Source: an uncultured Acetobacteraceae bacterium (GTDB lineage: Bacteria > Pseudomonadota > Alphaproteobacteria > Acetobacterales > Acetobacteraceae). Taken from it: a stretch of 36,164 nt of DNA. The notes under the pieces were generated by a model, which was given only the letters and a program-made list of their open reading frames with translations, ran no database searches and was not told the DNA's origin. The stretch lies in the NCBI GenBank assembly GCA_903839965.1, contig CAIMEK010000022.1:1-36164 (forward strand), read 5' to 3'. Shown piece after piece: positions 8,269 through 18,780 of this stretch. The translations under genes were made by a program, and so were the position numbers. Numbering within the stretch: the stretch's first letter is position 1; each line of letters begins with the position of its first letter.

Positions 8269-11200
8269 ATGTTTTCAGCCACGTTTTCTCTCGTTCTGGC
8301 CCTGCTGGCCGCTCCCGCTGCCGCGGTGGCACAGACGCCCGATGTCCCGGTTGCCGCCGCGCCGTCCGATGCGACCAAGGTGCTGATTGACCAGGCGACC
8401 TACTGGATGTCGCAGAACCAGCCCGCACAAGCCCGACGCGCCCTGGACCGGTTGCTGCGGCTGGAGCCGCGCAACGCCGACGGGCTGGCGCTGCAGGCGC
8501 TGTTGCAGGCAGGCCAGGGCGACCGCACCGGGGCGCAGGCTAGTATGACGCTGCTGCGCCAGATCCGGCCCGACGACCAACGGCTGGCCACGATCGAGCA
8601 GACGTTGCGGGCCAGCGCGCTCGATTCGACAGGCCTGGCCGACGCCCGCCAACTGGCCACCGGCGGACGACCGGCGGAGGCCGTGGCGCGCTACCAGGGG
8701 CTGTTCCGCAACGGTCCGCCCCCGGGCCCGCTGGCGGTGGAATACTACCAGACCCTGGCTGCCACGCCCGGTGGGTGGGATCAGGCCCGCGAGGGTTTGG
8801 GGCGGCTCGCCGCCAATGCGCAGGACTTGCATGCGCAGTTGGCCTATGCCGAGCTTCTGACCTATCGGCCGCCGACGCGCGCCGACGGCATCGCCCGGCT
8901 TGCCGCGCTGGCACAAAACAGCCCGGTAGCCGCAGCAGCGACCAAGGACTGGCGGCAGGAGCTGGAATGGCTGCCGGTGGATACGTCCAGCATCCCTGCC
9001 TACCAGGCTTACCTCGACCACCATCCCGACAATGCCATCGCGCAGCTTCTGCAATCGGCGCGCAACCCACCACGCACTCCGGCCGACGAGGCAGCTCAGC
9101 GGCGCAGCGCCGGGTTCGCCGCACTGAACGCCGGGCGCCTGGCCGAGGCGGACACCGCCTTCCACGGGGTGCTGGCGCAGAACCCCAACGACGCCGATGC
9201 GCTGGGCGGGCTCGGGCTAGAGCGGCTGCGCCAGGGGCGTACCGAGGAGGCGCGCGAGCTGCTGAGCCGTGCCATCGCCGCCGACCCGGCCCGCAAGGCG
9301 CGCTGGGAACAGGCCTTGGCCGGAGCGAGCGTGAGTGATGACTACGCGCGCGCACGTAGTATGATCCAGCGTGGCCAGCTTGGCCCGGCCGAGCAGTTGC
9401 TGCGCGGCATCATCGGCCGCGGGGGTGATGTGGCGGGGGCGCAGGGTATGCTGGCCGATCTGTTGGTCCGCCGTGGTGATCTGCCGGGGGCCGAGGCGAA
9501 CTATCGCGCCGCGCTAACGCGCCAGCCCAACAATGCGGATTTGCTGGTGGGGATGGCGCAGGTGCTGACCCGGCAGGGCCGTGACGCCGAAGCTGACGCC
9601 TTGCTCGCGCGCATCGAGAGCACCGGCAAACGCGATGCGATCGGGCGGCTGCGCGCCGACCAGCTACGCCAGCGTGCTGCCACCCTGGCCGATCCGATGC
9701 AGAAGGTGGCGCTGCTGCGCACCGCCACCGAGGCTGACCCGTCCAATCCATGGATTAAACTCGACTTGGCGCGGGCGCTGAGCGCTAGCGGCCAAAAGAC
9801 TGAGGCACGCAATATCATGGCCGGCTTGGCGACCGGCCGCAGCACCGACGCGCTGCGCGCTTCGGCGTTGTTCGCCACCGAGGATGGTCGGCCGGCCGAC
9901 GCCGCCAGCATCATCGCCCGACTGCCGGCAGCGGCGCGTGGGCCGGATCTGCAGGGGCTGCTGGCACAGGCACAGGTGCAGACGGACATCAGCGCCGCCA
10001 TGGCACTGGCTGCCACCAGTCCGCTTGCGGCGCGGCAGAAGCTGCTCACGTTGGCAGCCGCCCCCGACCCGGATGGCGGGCGTGGGGTGGCGATCGCGCG
10101 TGCCTTCACCGAATTACGCGACCCTGCCGGTGCACGCGAGGCGCTGGCTACCGCCCAGGCGGCCACGCGCACCCCGACGCCGGCACAGCGTCTCGCCTAT
10201 GCCGGCGCGCTACTGGCCGCTGGTGACGAGACAGGTGCACGCACGCTGGTGGCCTCGCTGCAGAGCACAGGCGGGCTGACCGCCGACCAGCAGGCGGCAT
10301 TGGCACAGCTGCAGCTGGGCATGGCGGTGCGCGCGTCCGACACGCTGAACGCCGACGGGCGGCCGGCCGATGCATACGACACGCTGGCCCAGGAGCTGAC
10401 CAAGAATCCAAACGATCCAGCCCTGAACCTGGCGCTGGCGCGGCTCTACCAGAGCACACAGGATCCACGCCGAGCATTGAGCATCAGCCTGGCGGTGCTG
10501 TCGCGCAACCCCAGCGACATGATAGCGCGGCGCGCTGCTGTGTCGGCAGCGATCCAGACGCGGGCTTTCGATCGCGCCGAGGCGCTGGTGCGCGAGGGGA
10601 TGCAGCTTGCCCCCAACGACCCGCAGGTCTGGATAATATCGGCCGACCTAGCGCGGGCCCAGGGTAACAACCGGCGCGCTTTACAGGATCTGCGCACGGC
10701 CCGCTCGCTGCGTGAACAGCAGATGGGAGTGGACGCGCCACCAGCCGGCCGGCAAGGCGTGCAGGTAGCGTCGTTGATGCAGCCTCCTGGCACGCCGGAG
10801 AGCAACCCGTTCCGCCGCAGCCAGCCGACCTCGCTGTCGGATGCCTCGCCAGTGATGCCAGGACTCCCGCCGGCGGATGCGACTCTGGCCGACATCGACC
10901 GCCAGATGACCGGCCTGCGCGAGGAGCTGGCGCCGAAGGTGACGCTGGGGCCGGGACTGCGCGTGCGTACCGGTACGGCGGGGCTCGACCAGCTGAGCGA
11001 GGTGACCACACCTGTCGAGCTGATGGTGATGCCGTTCGGCCGCGGCCGCGCCACCATCATGGCGATGCCGACCTTCCTGTCGGCCGGCGAGATACCACAG
11101 AACGCCGCAAGTCAGGCCAAATTCGGCACCGCGGCGTTCGGCGGTAAGCCGCTGCCACCAAGCCAGCACGCCGAGGGCGTCGGCTTCGACGCCGCATACG

Positions 11201-12015
11201 AACTGGGTTGGCTGCGTGCCGATGTGGGCAGCACGCCAGTCGGCTTCCCGCTGCAGAGCATCCTCGGCGGGGTGGAGCTGTCACCGCAACTCGCGGACGG
11301 GGTGTTGCTGCGGCTGCGTGGCGAGCGGCGGGCAGTCACTGATTCGGTACTGTCGTATGCCGGCACGCGCGACACCACCAACCGCACGCTGTGGGGCGGC
11401 GTAACGCGGACTGGTGGGCACGGGCAGTTAGAGTTTACGTCGGGCCAGGCGAATTTCTACGCTGGTGGCGGCTGGGCCTCGGTGAACGGCACAGGCGTGG
11501 CATCCAACACCACCTTCGATTTCGGCGCCGGTGGCAATTATCCAGTGTGGCGCAACGGCAGTGATGAGGTACGGCTGGGGTTTGACCTGGTATATTTCGG
11601 CTACGACAAGAACCTGCGGTACTTCTCGTTGGGGCACGGTGGGTATTTCAGCCCGCAAAGCTATATCGCTGCGCTGATACCCGTATCGTACACCTCGCGC
11701 AGCGACACCCTGACCTGGTCGGTCGGCGGGGCGCTCGGCTATCAGACCTATCACGAGAACACCGCACCGGTGTTCCCCAACGATGCGCGGCTGCAGGCGC
11801 TACTGGTGTCGCAGGGCGGCGGCCCGACAGGGCTGACTGAATATCCGGGCCGCAACGCCTCCGGCATCACCGGTTCCGCGCGGGGCAGCGTGGAATACCG
11901 AGTGAACACGGCGTTGCTGCTGGGCGCGCGGGGAAACTACCAACACGCCGGCAATTGGAGCGAGTTCGGGGGCGCGCTGTATGCCCGTTACATCTTCAAC
12001 GGAGACACCCGGTGA
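8269..12015 (+). CDS. bcsC: cellulose export TPR/beta-barrel protein BcsC
   Basis: 1248 residues. The signal peptide MFSATFSLVLALLAAPAAAVA is followed by QTPDVP. Residues about 35-840 form long tandem TPR repeats, with recurrent units such as AEANYRAALTRQPNNADLL and NPNDADALGGLGLERL. A linker (about 840-895, PPAGRQGVQVASLMQPP...) leads to the BcsC C-terminal domain, which forms the outer-membrane beta-barrel and ends in aromatic-rich strands (GGALYARYIFNGDTR). BcsC spans the periplasm with its TPR solenoid and passes the glucan through the outer membrane. A strong AGGAG (8258-8262) overlaps the bcsAB stop. The stop TGA (12013-12015) lies inside the GTGA that starts bcsD. No internal break was seen. 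Confidence 0.96.
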   Translation: MFSATFSLVLALLAAPAAAVAQTPDVPVAAAPSDATKVLIDQATYWMSQNQPAQARRALDRLLRLEPRNADGLALQALLQAGQGDRTGAQASMTLLRQIRPDDQRLATIEQTLRASALDSTGLADARQLATGGRPAEAVARYQGLFRNGPPPGPLAVEYYQTLAATPGGWDQAREGLGRLAANAQDLHAQLAYAELLTYRPPTRADGIARLAALAQNSPVAAAATKDWRQELEWLPVDTSSIPAYQAYLDHHPDNAIAQLLQSARNPPRTPADEAAQRRSAGFAALNAGRLAEADTAFHGVLAQNPNDADALGGLGLERLRQGRTEEARELLSRAIAADPARKARWEQALAGASVSDDYARARSMIQRGQLGPAEQLLRGIIGRGGDVAGAQGMLADLLVRRGDLPGAEANYRAALTRQPNNADLLVGMAQVLTRQGRDAEADALLARIESTGKRDAIGRLRADQLRQRAATLADPMQKVALLRTATEADPSNPWIKLDLARALSASGQKTEARNIMAGLATGRSTDALRASALFATEDGRPADAASIIARLPAAARGPDLQGLLAQAQVQTDISAAMALAATSPLAARQKLLTLAAAPDPDGGRGVAIARAFTELRDPAGAREALATAQAATRTPTPAQRLAYAGALLAAGDETGARTLVASLQSTGGLTADQQAALAQLQLGMAVRASDTLNADGRPADAYDTLAQELTKNPNDPALNLALARLYQSTQDPRRALSISLAVLSRNPSDMIARRAAVSAAIQTRAFDRAEALVREGMQLAPNDPQVWIISADLARAQGNNRRALQDLRTARSLREQQMGVDAPPAGRQGVQVASLMQPPGTPESNPFRRSQPTSLSDASPVMPGLPPADATLADIDRQMTGLREELAPKVTLGPGLRVRTGTAGLDQLSEVTTPVELMVMPFGRGRATIMAMPTFLSAGEIPQNAASQAKFGTAAFGGKPLPPSQHAEGVGFDAAYELGWLRADVGSTPVGFPLQSILGGVELSPQLADGVLLRLRGERRAVTDSVLSYAGTRDTTNRTLWGGVTRTGGHGQLEFTSGQANFYAGGGWASVNGTGVASNTTFDFGAGGNYPVWRNGSDEVRLGFDLVYFGYDKNLRYFSLGHGGYFSPQSYIAALIPVSYTSRSDTLTWSVGGALGYQTYHENTAPVFPNDARLQALLVSQGGGPTGLTEYPGRNASGITGSARGSVEYRVNTALLLGARGNYQHAGNWSEFGGALYARYIFNGDTR

Positions 12016-12431
12016 CACTATTTCTGCGCGCCCTGGCGGCGGAGATCGATGGACAGGCCGGAGCGGCTGGGCGCGATGCGCTGCTTCGCGCCGTGGGACG
12101 GCGGATGGCGGCGCTGGCAGCGCTGGCGCCGTTGGCGCCGGGGGCCTCGCTGGAGGCTTTGGAGGCGGAGATGAACTCGGCGCTAGAGGCGATGGGCTGG
12201 GGGCAGGTACGGCTGATACTGCTGGAGGCAGAGCGAGCGCTGGTATTCACCCATGCCGGGCTGCCACGCACGGGCGGACTGGGTGAGCCTCCCGGGGCGT
12301 GGCTGGGAGCGGCGTTGGAGGGGTTGTACGAGGCGTGGATGGCGACGCAGCCCGGGGCTGAGGCAGGGATGGCGGCCCGGCGGACACCGGGCGGGACGGG
12401 GGAGGTTGTGGTGAGGTATGCGCGGGAGTAA
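12012..12431 (+). CDS. bcsD: cellulose synthase subunit D
   Basis: 139 residues from GTG 12012, slightly shorter than the 156-residue Komagataeibacter BcsD. The start is fixed by the GTGA overlap with bcsC and by GGAGA at 12001-12005, six bases upstream. Family features are the N-terminal helix LFLRALAAEIDGQAG, then LEALEAEMNSALEAMGWG, VRLILLEAERALVFTHAGLP, GAWLGAALEGLYEAWM and a final strand EVVVRYARE. BcsD forms periplasmic octamers that help align glucan chains into ribbons, and it occurs in operons that make crystalline cellulose. The gene closes the coupled bcsQ-AB-C-D unit; no beta-glucosidase gene follows as in Komagataeibacter. The 258 bases after it hold no gene that I recognise before the IS21 element begins. 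Confidence 0.9.
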   Translation: MTLFLRALAAEIDGQAGAAGRDALLRAVGRRMAALAALAPLAPGASLEALEAEMNSALEAMGWGQVRLILLEAERALVFTHAGLPRTGGLGEPPGAWLGAALEGLYEAWMATQPGAEAGMAARRTPGGTGEVVVRYARE

Positions 12432-12685
12432 GGATACGGTTCGAGATGCCGATGACACGGGGCGGGCGACCCAGTCAATTCGGCACCGCTGATCTATCCG
12501 CCCCCAGGAGCCCCACTCTACACGACAACGGCGCCCTTCCGGGTGGAATGCCGCACAACGTGGTGTTTCGGTAAGCGTCCGAACGCATCTCCAAAATCGG
12601 CGATGCGGCTGTGTACACTATGCCCTAAAGAAGCAGCTAACATCATTCTGACCTGCCCGTGCGGAGTCCGGCCCTGAAAAGCTGG

Positions 12686-12692
12686 GTAGTGC
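12686..12692 (+). repeat. candidate 7-bp target duplication, left of IS21
   Basis: gtagtgc occurs here and at 18142-18148, immediately outside the IS21-type terminal repeats. The length fits the short duplications made by IS21-family elements. Because the exact outer bases of the element are not certain, chance similarity cannot be excluded. Confidence 0.5.
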
Positions 12693-12700
12693 TGCCGCGC

Positions 12701-12739
12701 GACAATCAGGATGAGAACGCCCGACAATCAGGGTGAGAA
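12701..12739 (+). repeat. IS21 left-end double repeat
   Basis: Two copies of a 17-base motif, at 12701-12717 and 12723-12739, differing at one position (gacaatcaggatgagaa and gacaatcagggtgagaa). They are the probable transposase binding sites at the left terminus and are mirrored at 18095-18133. Confidence 0.8.
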
Positions 12740-12834
12740 AGCGTTCTGCCGCTTGCGGCGCAGGGAGGGCGGAGCCCGACCGGAGGCGCGAGCGGCAGAA
12801 AAGCTGGCCTGACGTTTCCCTGGGGGACGGATCG

Positions 12835-12922
12835 TCTGGTGATCGCGACCGACCGGGCTGTGGATGGATCCCTCGTGAAGGGATCCGCCCATTGCCCGGC
12901 CGCCATGTCACCGATCACCAGA
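12835..12922 (+). promoter_or_regulatory. nested RNA structure covering the istA start
   Basis: An 11-base inverted repeat pairs 12835-12845 (tctggtgatcg) with 12912-12922 (cgatcaccaga); the right arm touches the first base of the istA ATG at 12922. Between the arms lies a perfect 8-bp hairpin at 12866-12886 (ggatccct, loop cgtga, agggatcc). A longer imperfect inverted repeat (ttctgccgct ... agcggcagaa, about 12743-12800) lies upstream. In transcripts reading in from outside this would hide the istA start, a known way for insertion sequences to limit transposase made from impinging transcription. The structure is visible; its role is inferred. Confidence 0.55.
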
Positions 12923-13111
12923 TGAGGTTTTACATGACGTTCCGACAGACAGATGGCCCGGCGGTTTCCGCGGCGAAGGCGTCGATCAGCACGGCCACCG
13001 CCTATCGCTTCGAGCAGCACCACCGGCTGCCATCATCCCAGAAGGCCGTGCGGGGGCGCCGGCGTCCCGATCCGCTCGTCGACTTCTTTGACGCCGAGGT
13101 GGTGCCGATGC
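12922..13111 (+). pseudogene. istA: istA 5' part (IS21 transposase), split by IS66
   Basis: N-terminal fragment of an IS21-family transposase: MRFYMTFRQTDGPAVSAAK, then an HTH-like ASISTATAYRFEQ, RRRPDPLVDFF and EVVPM. The frame enters the IS66 element at 13112 and soon stops. Joining 12922-13111 to 15906-17206 gives 1491 bases, 497 codons including the stop, with PM at the left edge running into [22 protein letters not shown] 12922 is the best start by family similarity; no strong ribosome binding site is seen and the region is structured. Confidence 0.85.
13104..13111 (+). repeat. 8-bp target duplication of IS66 (left copy)
   Basis: gccgatgc is identical to 15898-15905. Eight bases is the duplication length characteristic of the IS66 family, and the copies directly abut the terminal inverted repeats. 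Confidence 0.95.
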
Positions 13112-13206
13112 GTAACCCTCCGGCGATGGCCGCCTGTTCGGATGAGAGTTGGTCGGCGTAGCTGCGTGGCTAACGACAGTGTTAGCCACAGGGATAGCAG
13201 CGCAGC

Positions 13207-13560
13207 ATGGTTCAGGTGAGCGTCCTGACCGGGCCGGAACGACGGCGACGGTGGAGCGAAGCACAGAAGCTGGAGTTGTTGGCTCAGGCGTTCGGGCCGG
13301 GCGGCAACCCGACTGGGACGGCGCGCCGCGCGGACGTCTGCACGAGCGTGCTGTATCGCTGGCGGCGGGCGTGCATGGCGCCGGTTGAGCCGGCGGGCTT
13401 CGCTCCGGCGGTGTTGATCGAGGGGCCGGTACCGGTGCCACAGCCGGAGCAGCGTAATGAGCCGGCGATCGTGGTGGATCTGCCTGGCGGAGCGCGGGTG
13501 AACGTGATGGCGGGTGCGCCGACGGCGCTTGTGTCGGCGACGTTGAAGGCGTTGCGATGA
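13207..13560 (+). CDS. tnpA: IS66 accessory protein TnpA
   Basis: 117 residues. The N-terminal helix-turn-helix segment RRRRWSEAQKLELLAQAFG ... VLYRWRRAC is the usual TnpA form (a relative of the IS3-type OrfA HTH). The C-terminal part VVDLPGGARVNVMAGAP ... LVSATLKALR also matches the family. TnpA is needed together with TnpB and TnpC for IS66 transposition and probably binds the element ends. Its stop overlaps the tnpB start (ATGA at 13557-13560), so the two are translationally coupled. Confidence 0.93.
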   Translation: MVQVSVLTGPERRRRWSEAQKLELLAQAFGPGGNPTGTARRADVCTSVLYRWRRACMAPVEPAGFAPAVLIEGPVPVPQPEQRNEPAIVVDLPGGARVNVMAGAPTALVSATLKALR

Positions 13561-13904
13561 TCCCGGTCCCCGCGAACATGCGGGTCTGGATCGCCACCGG
13601 CCATACGGACATGCGCCGGGGCATGATCGGGTTGGCGCTGCAGGTCCAGGAGGGCCTGAAGCGGGACCCGCACGCGGGCGATCTCTATGTCTTCCGTGGC
13701 AAGCGCGGCGACCTGATCAAGGTTCTTTGGCACGACGGGATCGGTCTATCGCTCTACGCCAAGCGGCTGGACCGAGGCCGGTTCGTATGGCCCGCGGCCA
13801 ACGGTGGGCCGGTGGCGATCACGCCGGGGCAGCTGGGCTATCTGCTTGAGGCGATCGACTGGCGTAATCCGCAACACACCTGGCGTCCGACGAGTGCCGG
13901 ATAG
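13557..13904 (+). CDS. tnpB: IS66 accessory protein TnpB (IS66 Orf2)
   Basis: 115 residues with the signature of IS66 Orf2: MIPVPANMRVWIATGHTDMRRG, then LYVFRGKRGDLIKVLWHDG, GLSLYAKRLDRGRFVWP and ITPGQLGYLLEAIDWR. The protein is small and not catalytic; its exact role in transposition is unknown. It should not be confused with the IS200/IS605 TnpB nuclease. The reading frame is intact and coupled to tnpA. A 72-base gap separates it from tnpC. Confidence 0.95.
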   Translation: MIPVPANMRVWIATGHTDMRRGMIGLALQVQEGLKRDPHAGDLYVFRGKRGDLIKVLWHDGIGLSLYAKRLDRGRFVWPAANGGPVAITPGQLGYLLEAIDWRNPQHTWRPTSAG

Positions 13905-13976
13905 GCCGCAATTTTCCTTGCCGGGCCTGCATTTAGGGGTACCCCAAGCGGCGGTTTTTGTGATTCCATCGGGGGC

Positions 13977-15629
13977 ATGGACCACGTGGCCATGCCCAGG
14001 TCGGAGGATGTCGAAGCGCTCAGAGCCGCGCTGGCGGCGGCCGAGGCGCGCGCCGACGAGGCGGAGGCTGAGTTGGCTGCCGCCCGCGCCCAGACCTCCG
14101 ACGACCAGGCCCAGATTGCCCATCTGAAGCTGCAGATCGCCAAGCTCCAGCGACAGCTGTTCGGAACGCGGTCGGAGCGGACGCAGCGCCTGCTCGATCA
14201 GCTCGAACTGCGGCTCGAGGAGCTGGAGGCCAGCGCCAGCGAGGACGAGATCGCCGCCGAGATGGCTGCGGCCAGGACGACGACCGTGCCGGGCTTCACC
14301 CGCAAGCGGCCCTCTCGCCAGCCCTTCCCCGAGCACTTGCAGCGCGAGCGCGTCGTCGAGCCGGCGCCCTGCGCTTGCCCGGCCTGTGGCGGGGCGCGCC
14401 TGTCGAAGCTGGGCGAGGACGTGACCGAGACGCTGGAGGTGATCCCGCGCCAGTGGAAGGTGATCCAGCACGTCCGCGAGAAGTTCTCCTGCCGGGACTG
14501 CGAGGCGATCAGCCAGGCGCCAGCGCCGTTCCATGTTACCCCGCGCGGCTGGGCCGGCCCCAACTTCCTGGCCATGCTGCTGTTCGAAAAGTTCGGCCAG
14601 CATCAGCCGCTCAACCGCCAGGCCGAGCGCTACGCCAGAGAGGGCGTGCCCTTGAGCCTGTCCACCCTGGCCGACCAGGTGGGCGCCGGCGCCGCCGCGC
14701 TCATGCCGCTCTTTAGGCGCATTGAGGCCCACGTCCTGGCCGCCGAGCGCCTGCACGGGGACGATACGACCGTGCCGGTGCTGGCCAGGGGCAAGACCGA
14801 CACCGGCCGGCTATGGGTCTATGTGCGCGACGACGGCCCCTTCGCCGGGCCGGCTCCGCCGGCAGCGGTGTTCTACTACTCGCGCGACCGCCGGGCCGAG
14901 CATCCCAAGGCCCATCTTGCCGGGTGGAGCGGCCTCCTGCAGGCCGATGCCTATGGCGGCTTCGGCGACCTCTATGCCGCCGACCGCAGGCCTGCGCCGA
15001 TATTGGAGGCGAGCTGTTGGGCGCACGGCCGCCGCAAGGTCTTCGAACTGGCCGATGTCGAGACGGCCGCCATCAAGAAGGCGCGCGGCGAGAAGCCCAA
15101 GCCGGTCTATCCGCTGGCGTTGGAGGCGGTGCGGCGCATCGACGCTCTCTTCGCCATCGAGCGTGAGATCAGTGGCCTGACGCCAGTCAAGCGCCTGGCC
15201 GTGCGCCAGGTCAGGAGCGTGCCGCTGGTCGCCGAACTTGAAGCCTGGATGACCGAGACGCGAGACAAGCTCTCGCGGGGACACGATCTGGCGAAGGCCT
15301 TGAACTACATGTTGCGCCGCTGGACGTCCTTCACCCGCTTCCTCAGTGATGGCCGCATCTGCCTGACGAACAATGCCGCCGAGCGCGCCCTGCGTGGCGT
15401 GGCCTTGGGTCGGAAGGCATGGCTCTTCTGCGGCTCCGATCGCGGCGGCCAGCGTGCCGCCGTCCTCTACAGCCTGATCGTCACCGCCAGGATGAACGAT
15501 GTCGATCCCCAGGCCTGGCTCGCTGACGTCCTCGCTCGCATCGCCGAGCATCCCGTCCAAAGGCTTGATGAGTTGCTGCCCTGGAACTGGAAGCCAGCAA
15601 GATTGCGGGCGCAATCCATGGCGGCCTGA
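13977..15629 (+). CDS. tnpC: IS66 transposase TnpC
   Basis: 550-residue DDE transposase. The N-terminus is an Ala/Glu-rich coiled coil (residues about 5-65) with the IS66 motif LQRQLFGTRSER. Two Cys pairs (CPACGG and CRDCEA) form a probable zinc-binding region. The catalytic acids are likely in LHGDDTTVPVL, LQADAYGGFGDLY and the C-terminal TNNAAERALRGVALGRK-WLFCGSDRGG block. Full length and unbroken, so the element is probably transposition-competent. The DDE assignment comes from family knowledge and residue context. Confidence 0.96.
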   Translation: MDHVAMPRSEDVEALRAALAAAEARADEAEAELAAARAQTSDDQAQIAHLKLQIAKLQRQLFGTRSERTQRLLDQLELRLEELEASASEDEIAAEMAAARTTTVPGFTRKRPSRQPFPEHLQRERVVEPAPCACPACGGARLSKLGEDVTETLEVIPRQWKVIQHVREKFSCRDCEAISQAPAPFHVTPRGWAGPNFLAMLLFEKFGQHQPLNRQAERYAREGVPLSLSTLADQVGAGAAALMPLFRRIEAHVLAAERLHGDDTTVPVLARGKTDTGRLWVYVRDDGPFAGPAPPAAVFYYSRDRRAEHPKAHLAGWSGLLQADAYGGFGDLYAADRRPAPILEASCWAHGRRKVFELADVETAAIKKARGEKPKPVYPLALEAVRRIDALFAIEREISGLTPVKRLAVRQVRSVPLVAELEAWMTETRDKLSRGHDLAKALNYMLRRWTSFTRFLSDGRICLTNNAAERALRGVALGRKAWLFCGSDRGGQRAAVLYSLIVTARMNDVDPQAWLADVLARIAEHPVQRLDELLPWNWKPARLRAQSMAA

Positions 15630-15631
15630 CC

Positions 15632-15865
15632 ATGCAGCGCAACAAGGTCCACCACGTCTACACAGTCGGTAGCGTCGCCAAACGCCTCGGTATCGACGAA
15701 GATCTCATTCACGAGCTGACCGTTGGCCTGGAGCCCGAAGACGGCGTCATCTGGGTCTATGGGCTCGACGAAGACGATGGAACACTGGCCTTCACCGACG
15801 ACGGCGTCGAGGAGGTTCGGCTCCTCCTGGAAGAATACCGCCGCCTGGCACCCTCAAAATCCTGA
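15632..15865 (+). CDS. small IS66-associated protein
   Basis: 77-residue acidic protein starting two bases after the tnpC stop: MQRNKVHHVYTVGSVAKRLG, then EDLIHELTVGLEPEDGVIWVYG, FTDDGVEEVRLLLEEYR. Small open frames of this kind occur behind tnpC in some IS66 elements, but I know no function. The VGSVAKRLGIDEDLIHEL piece could be a short helix-turn-helix. It lies inside the right inverted repeat boundary (15897), so it is part of the element. Confidence 0.75.
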   Translation: MQRNKVHHVYTVGSVAKRLGIDEDLIHELTVGLEPEDGVIWVYGLDEDDGTLAFTDDGVEEVRLLLEEYRRLAPSKS

Positions 15866-18042
<2,177 letters not shown>

Positions 18043-18094
18043 CGCTTGCCACCGACAATCACACCGAACATCATCGCCTCGTTGCGATCACCAA

Positions 18095-18133
18095 TTCTCA
18101 TCCTGATCGCCGCCCTCTCTCACCCAGATTGTC
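18095..18133 (-). repeat. IS21 right-end double repeat
   Basis: Inverted relatives of the left-end motif: ttctcatcctgatcgcc (18095-18111) and ctctcacccagattgtc (18117-18133). As reverse complement they read ggcgatcaggatgagaa and gacaatctgggtgagag. This two-copies-per-end layout is an IS21 hallmark. Confidence 0.8.
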
Positions 18134-18141
18134 GCGCAATA

Positions 18142-18148
18142 GTAGTGC
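18142..18148 (+). repeat. candidate 7-bp target duplication, right of IS21
   Basis: gtagtgc, the partner of 12686-12692. Confidence 0.5.
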
Positions 18149-18213
18149 GGCGCGCTATTCGTTCGCATATGCGCAAGGCCAAGTTTGCGGTCGCCCGCAA
18201 CCTCGTCGTGATG

Positions 18214-18304
18214 CTGCTGCCGCGCGACAATCAAGGTGAGAACCGTATTGCCTCATCCGGAATGCTCCCGAGCGAGCCGGGCATTGCCTCACCAGAATGC
18301 TCCC
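18214..18304 (+). repeat. orphan IS21-type end with tandem motifs
   Basis: tgctgccgcgcgacaatca recurs here in the same orientation as the left end of the neighbouring IS21 element, followed by ggtgagaa. Two further direct repeats follow: attgcctcatccggaatgct (from about 18248) and attgcctcaccagaatgctc (from about 18283). This looks like the left terminus of a second, related IS21 element whose genes are gone. Its boundaries are uncertain. Confidence 0.55.
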
Positions 18305-18655
18305 TTGGCCGCATCAGCTTGTCAATCTCGGCGGGAGCGCAAGACCCGCTTTCCTGTTCGATCGGCAAGCCTGCTTTCCCGTCCCGACCTGGCGCCGCCG
18401 GAGCCGCGGCGCGCAGCGGAGGGGATTGGGAGGAGCGGAGCCACCCGGAGCGAGGTCCCGTCGCCGGGACGATGGATCAGGACAAGCCGCAGCTGGCTGA
18501 GCAACACCGCCGGCGAGCCGAGGGACAACCGAGGTCGGCTTGGTGGCTGATGAGGCGTGGCGGATGGTGGCCAGCTTGCCGGCTTCCTGGTCCGCTGTGG
18601 TGCGACGGCAGCAAGGGTTCAAGCTCGCCCACGATGCCGGCCATTGCGTCAAGCC
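18305..18655. other. unassigned DNA after the IS21 element
   Basis: About 350 bases with several open frames but no recognised protein. A small hairpin (gtcccg/cgggac, near 18462) is present. This may be residue of the element whose end is seen at 18214. Confidence 0.4.
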
Positions 18656-18698
18656 AAAAAAACAACAAAACCGGGCCAGCCATGCTTGCACCCGGTTT
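18656..18698 (-). terminator. rho-independent terminator on the minus strand
   Basis: Read on the minus strand, an 8-bp stem aaaccggg/cccggttt (18698-18691 with 18675-18668, 15-base loop) is followed directly by a T-rich tract, tgttgttttttt (down to 18656). This is a textbook intrinsic terminator for transcription coming from higher coordinates, although no intact minus-strand gene is now recognised just upstream. Confidence 0.75.
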
Positions 18699-18764
18699 CG
18701 TTGCAATCACATTCACGCACATGAGGGGACATATGGTGACACGGGTTTACTGCGCGCGGCAGTG

Positions 18765-18780
18765 TTAACAGAACGTTAAC
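18765..18780 (+). promoter_or_regulatory. CtrA-type binding site
   Basis: ttaacagaacgttaac fits exactly the alphaproteobacterial CtrA consensus TTAA-N7-TTAAC. Another gttaac lies at 18804-18809. In GC-rich DNA such a site is uncommon by chance. The target gene is not obvious because the following DNA is degenerate. Confidence 0.45.

Noticed and set aside
13746-14756. 336-codon minus-strand open frame in IS66
   Set aside because: Shadow of tnpB/tnpC; His/Gly/Leu-rich translation without motifs.
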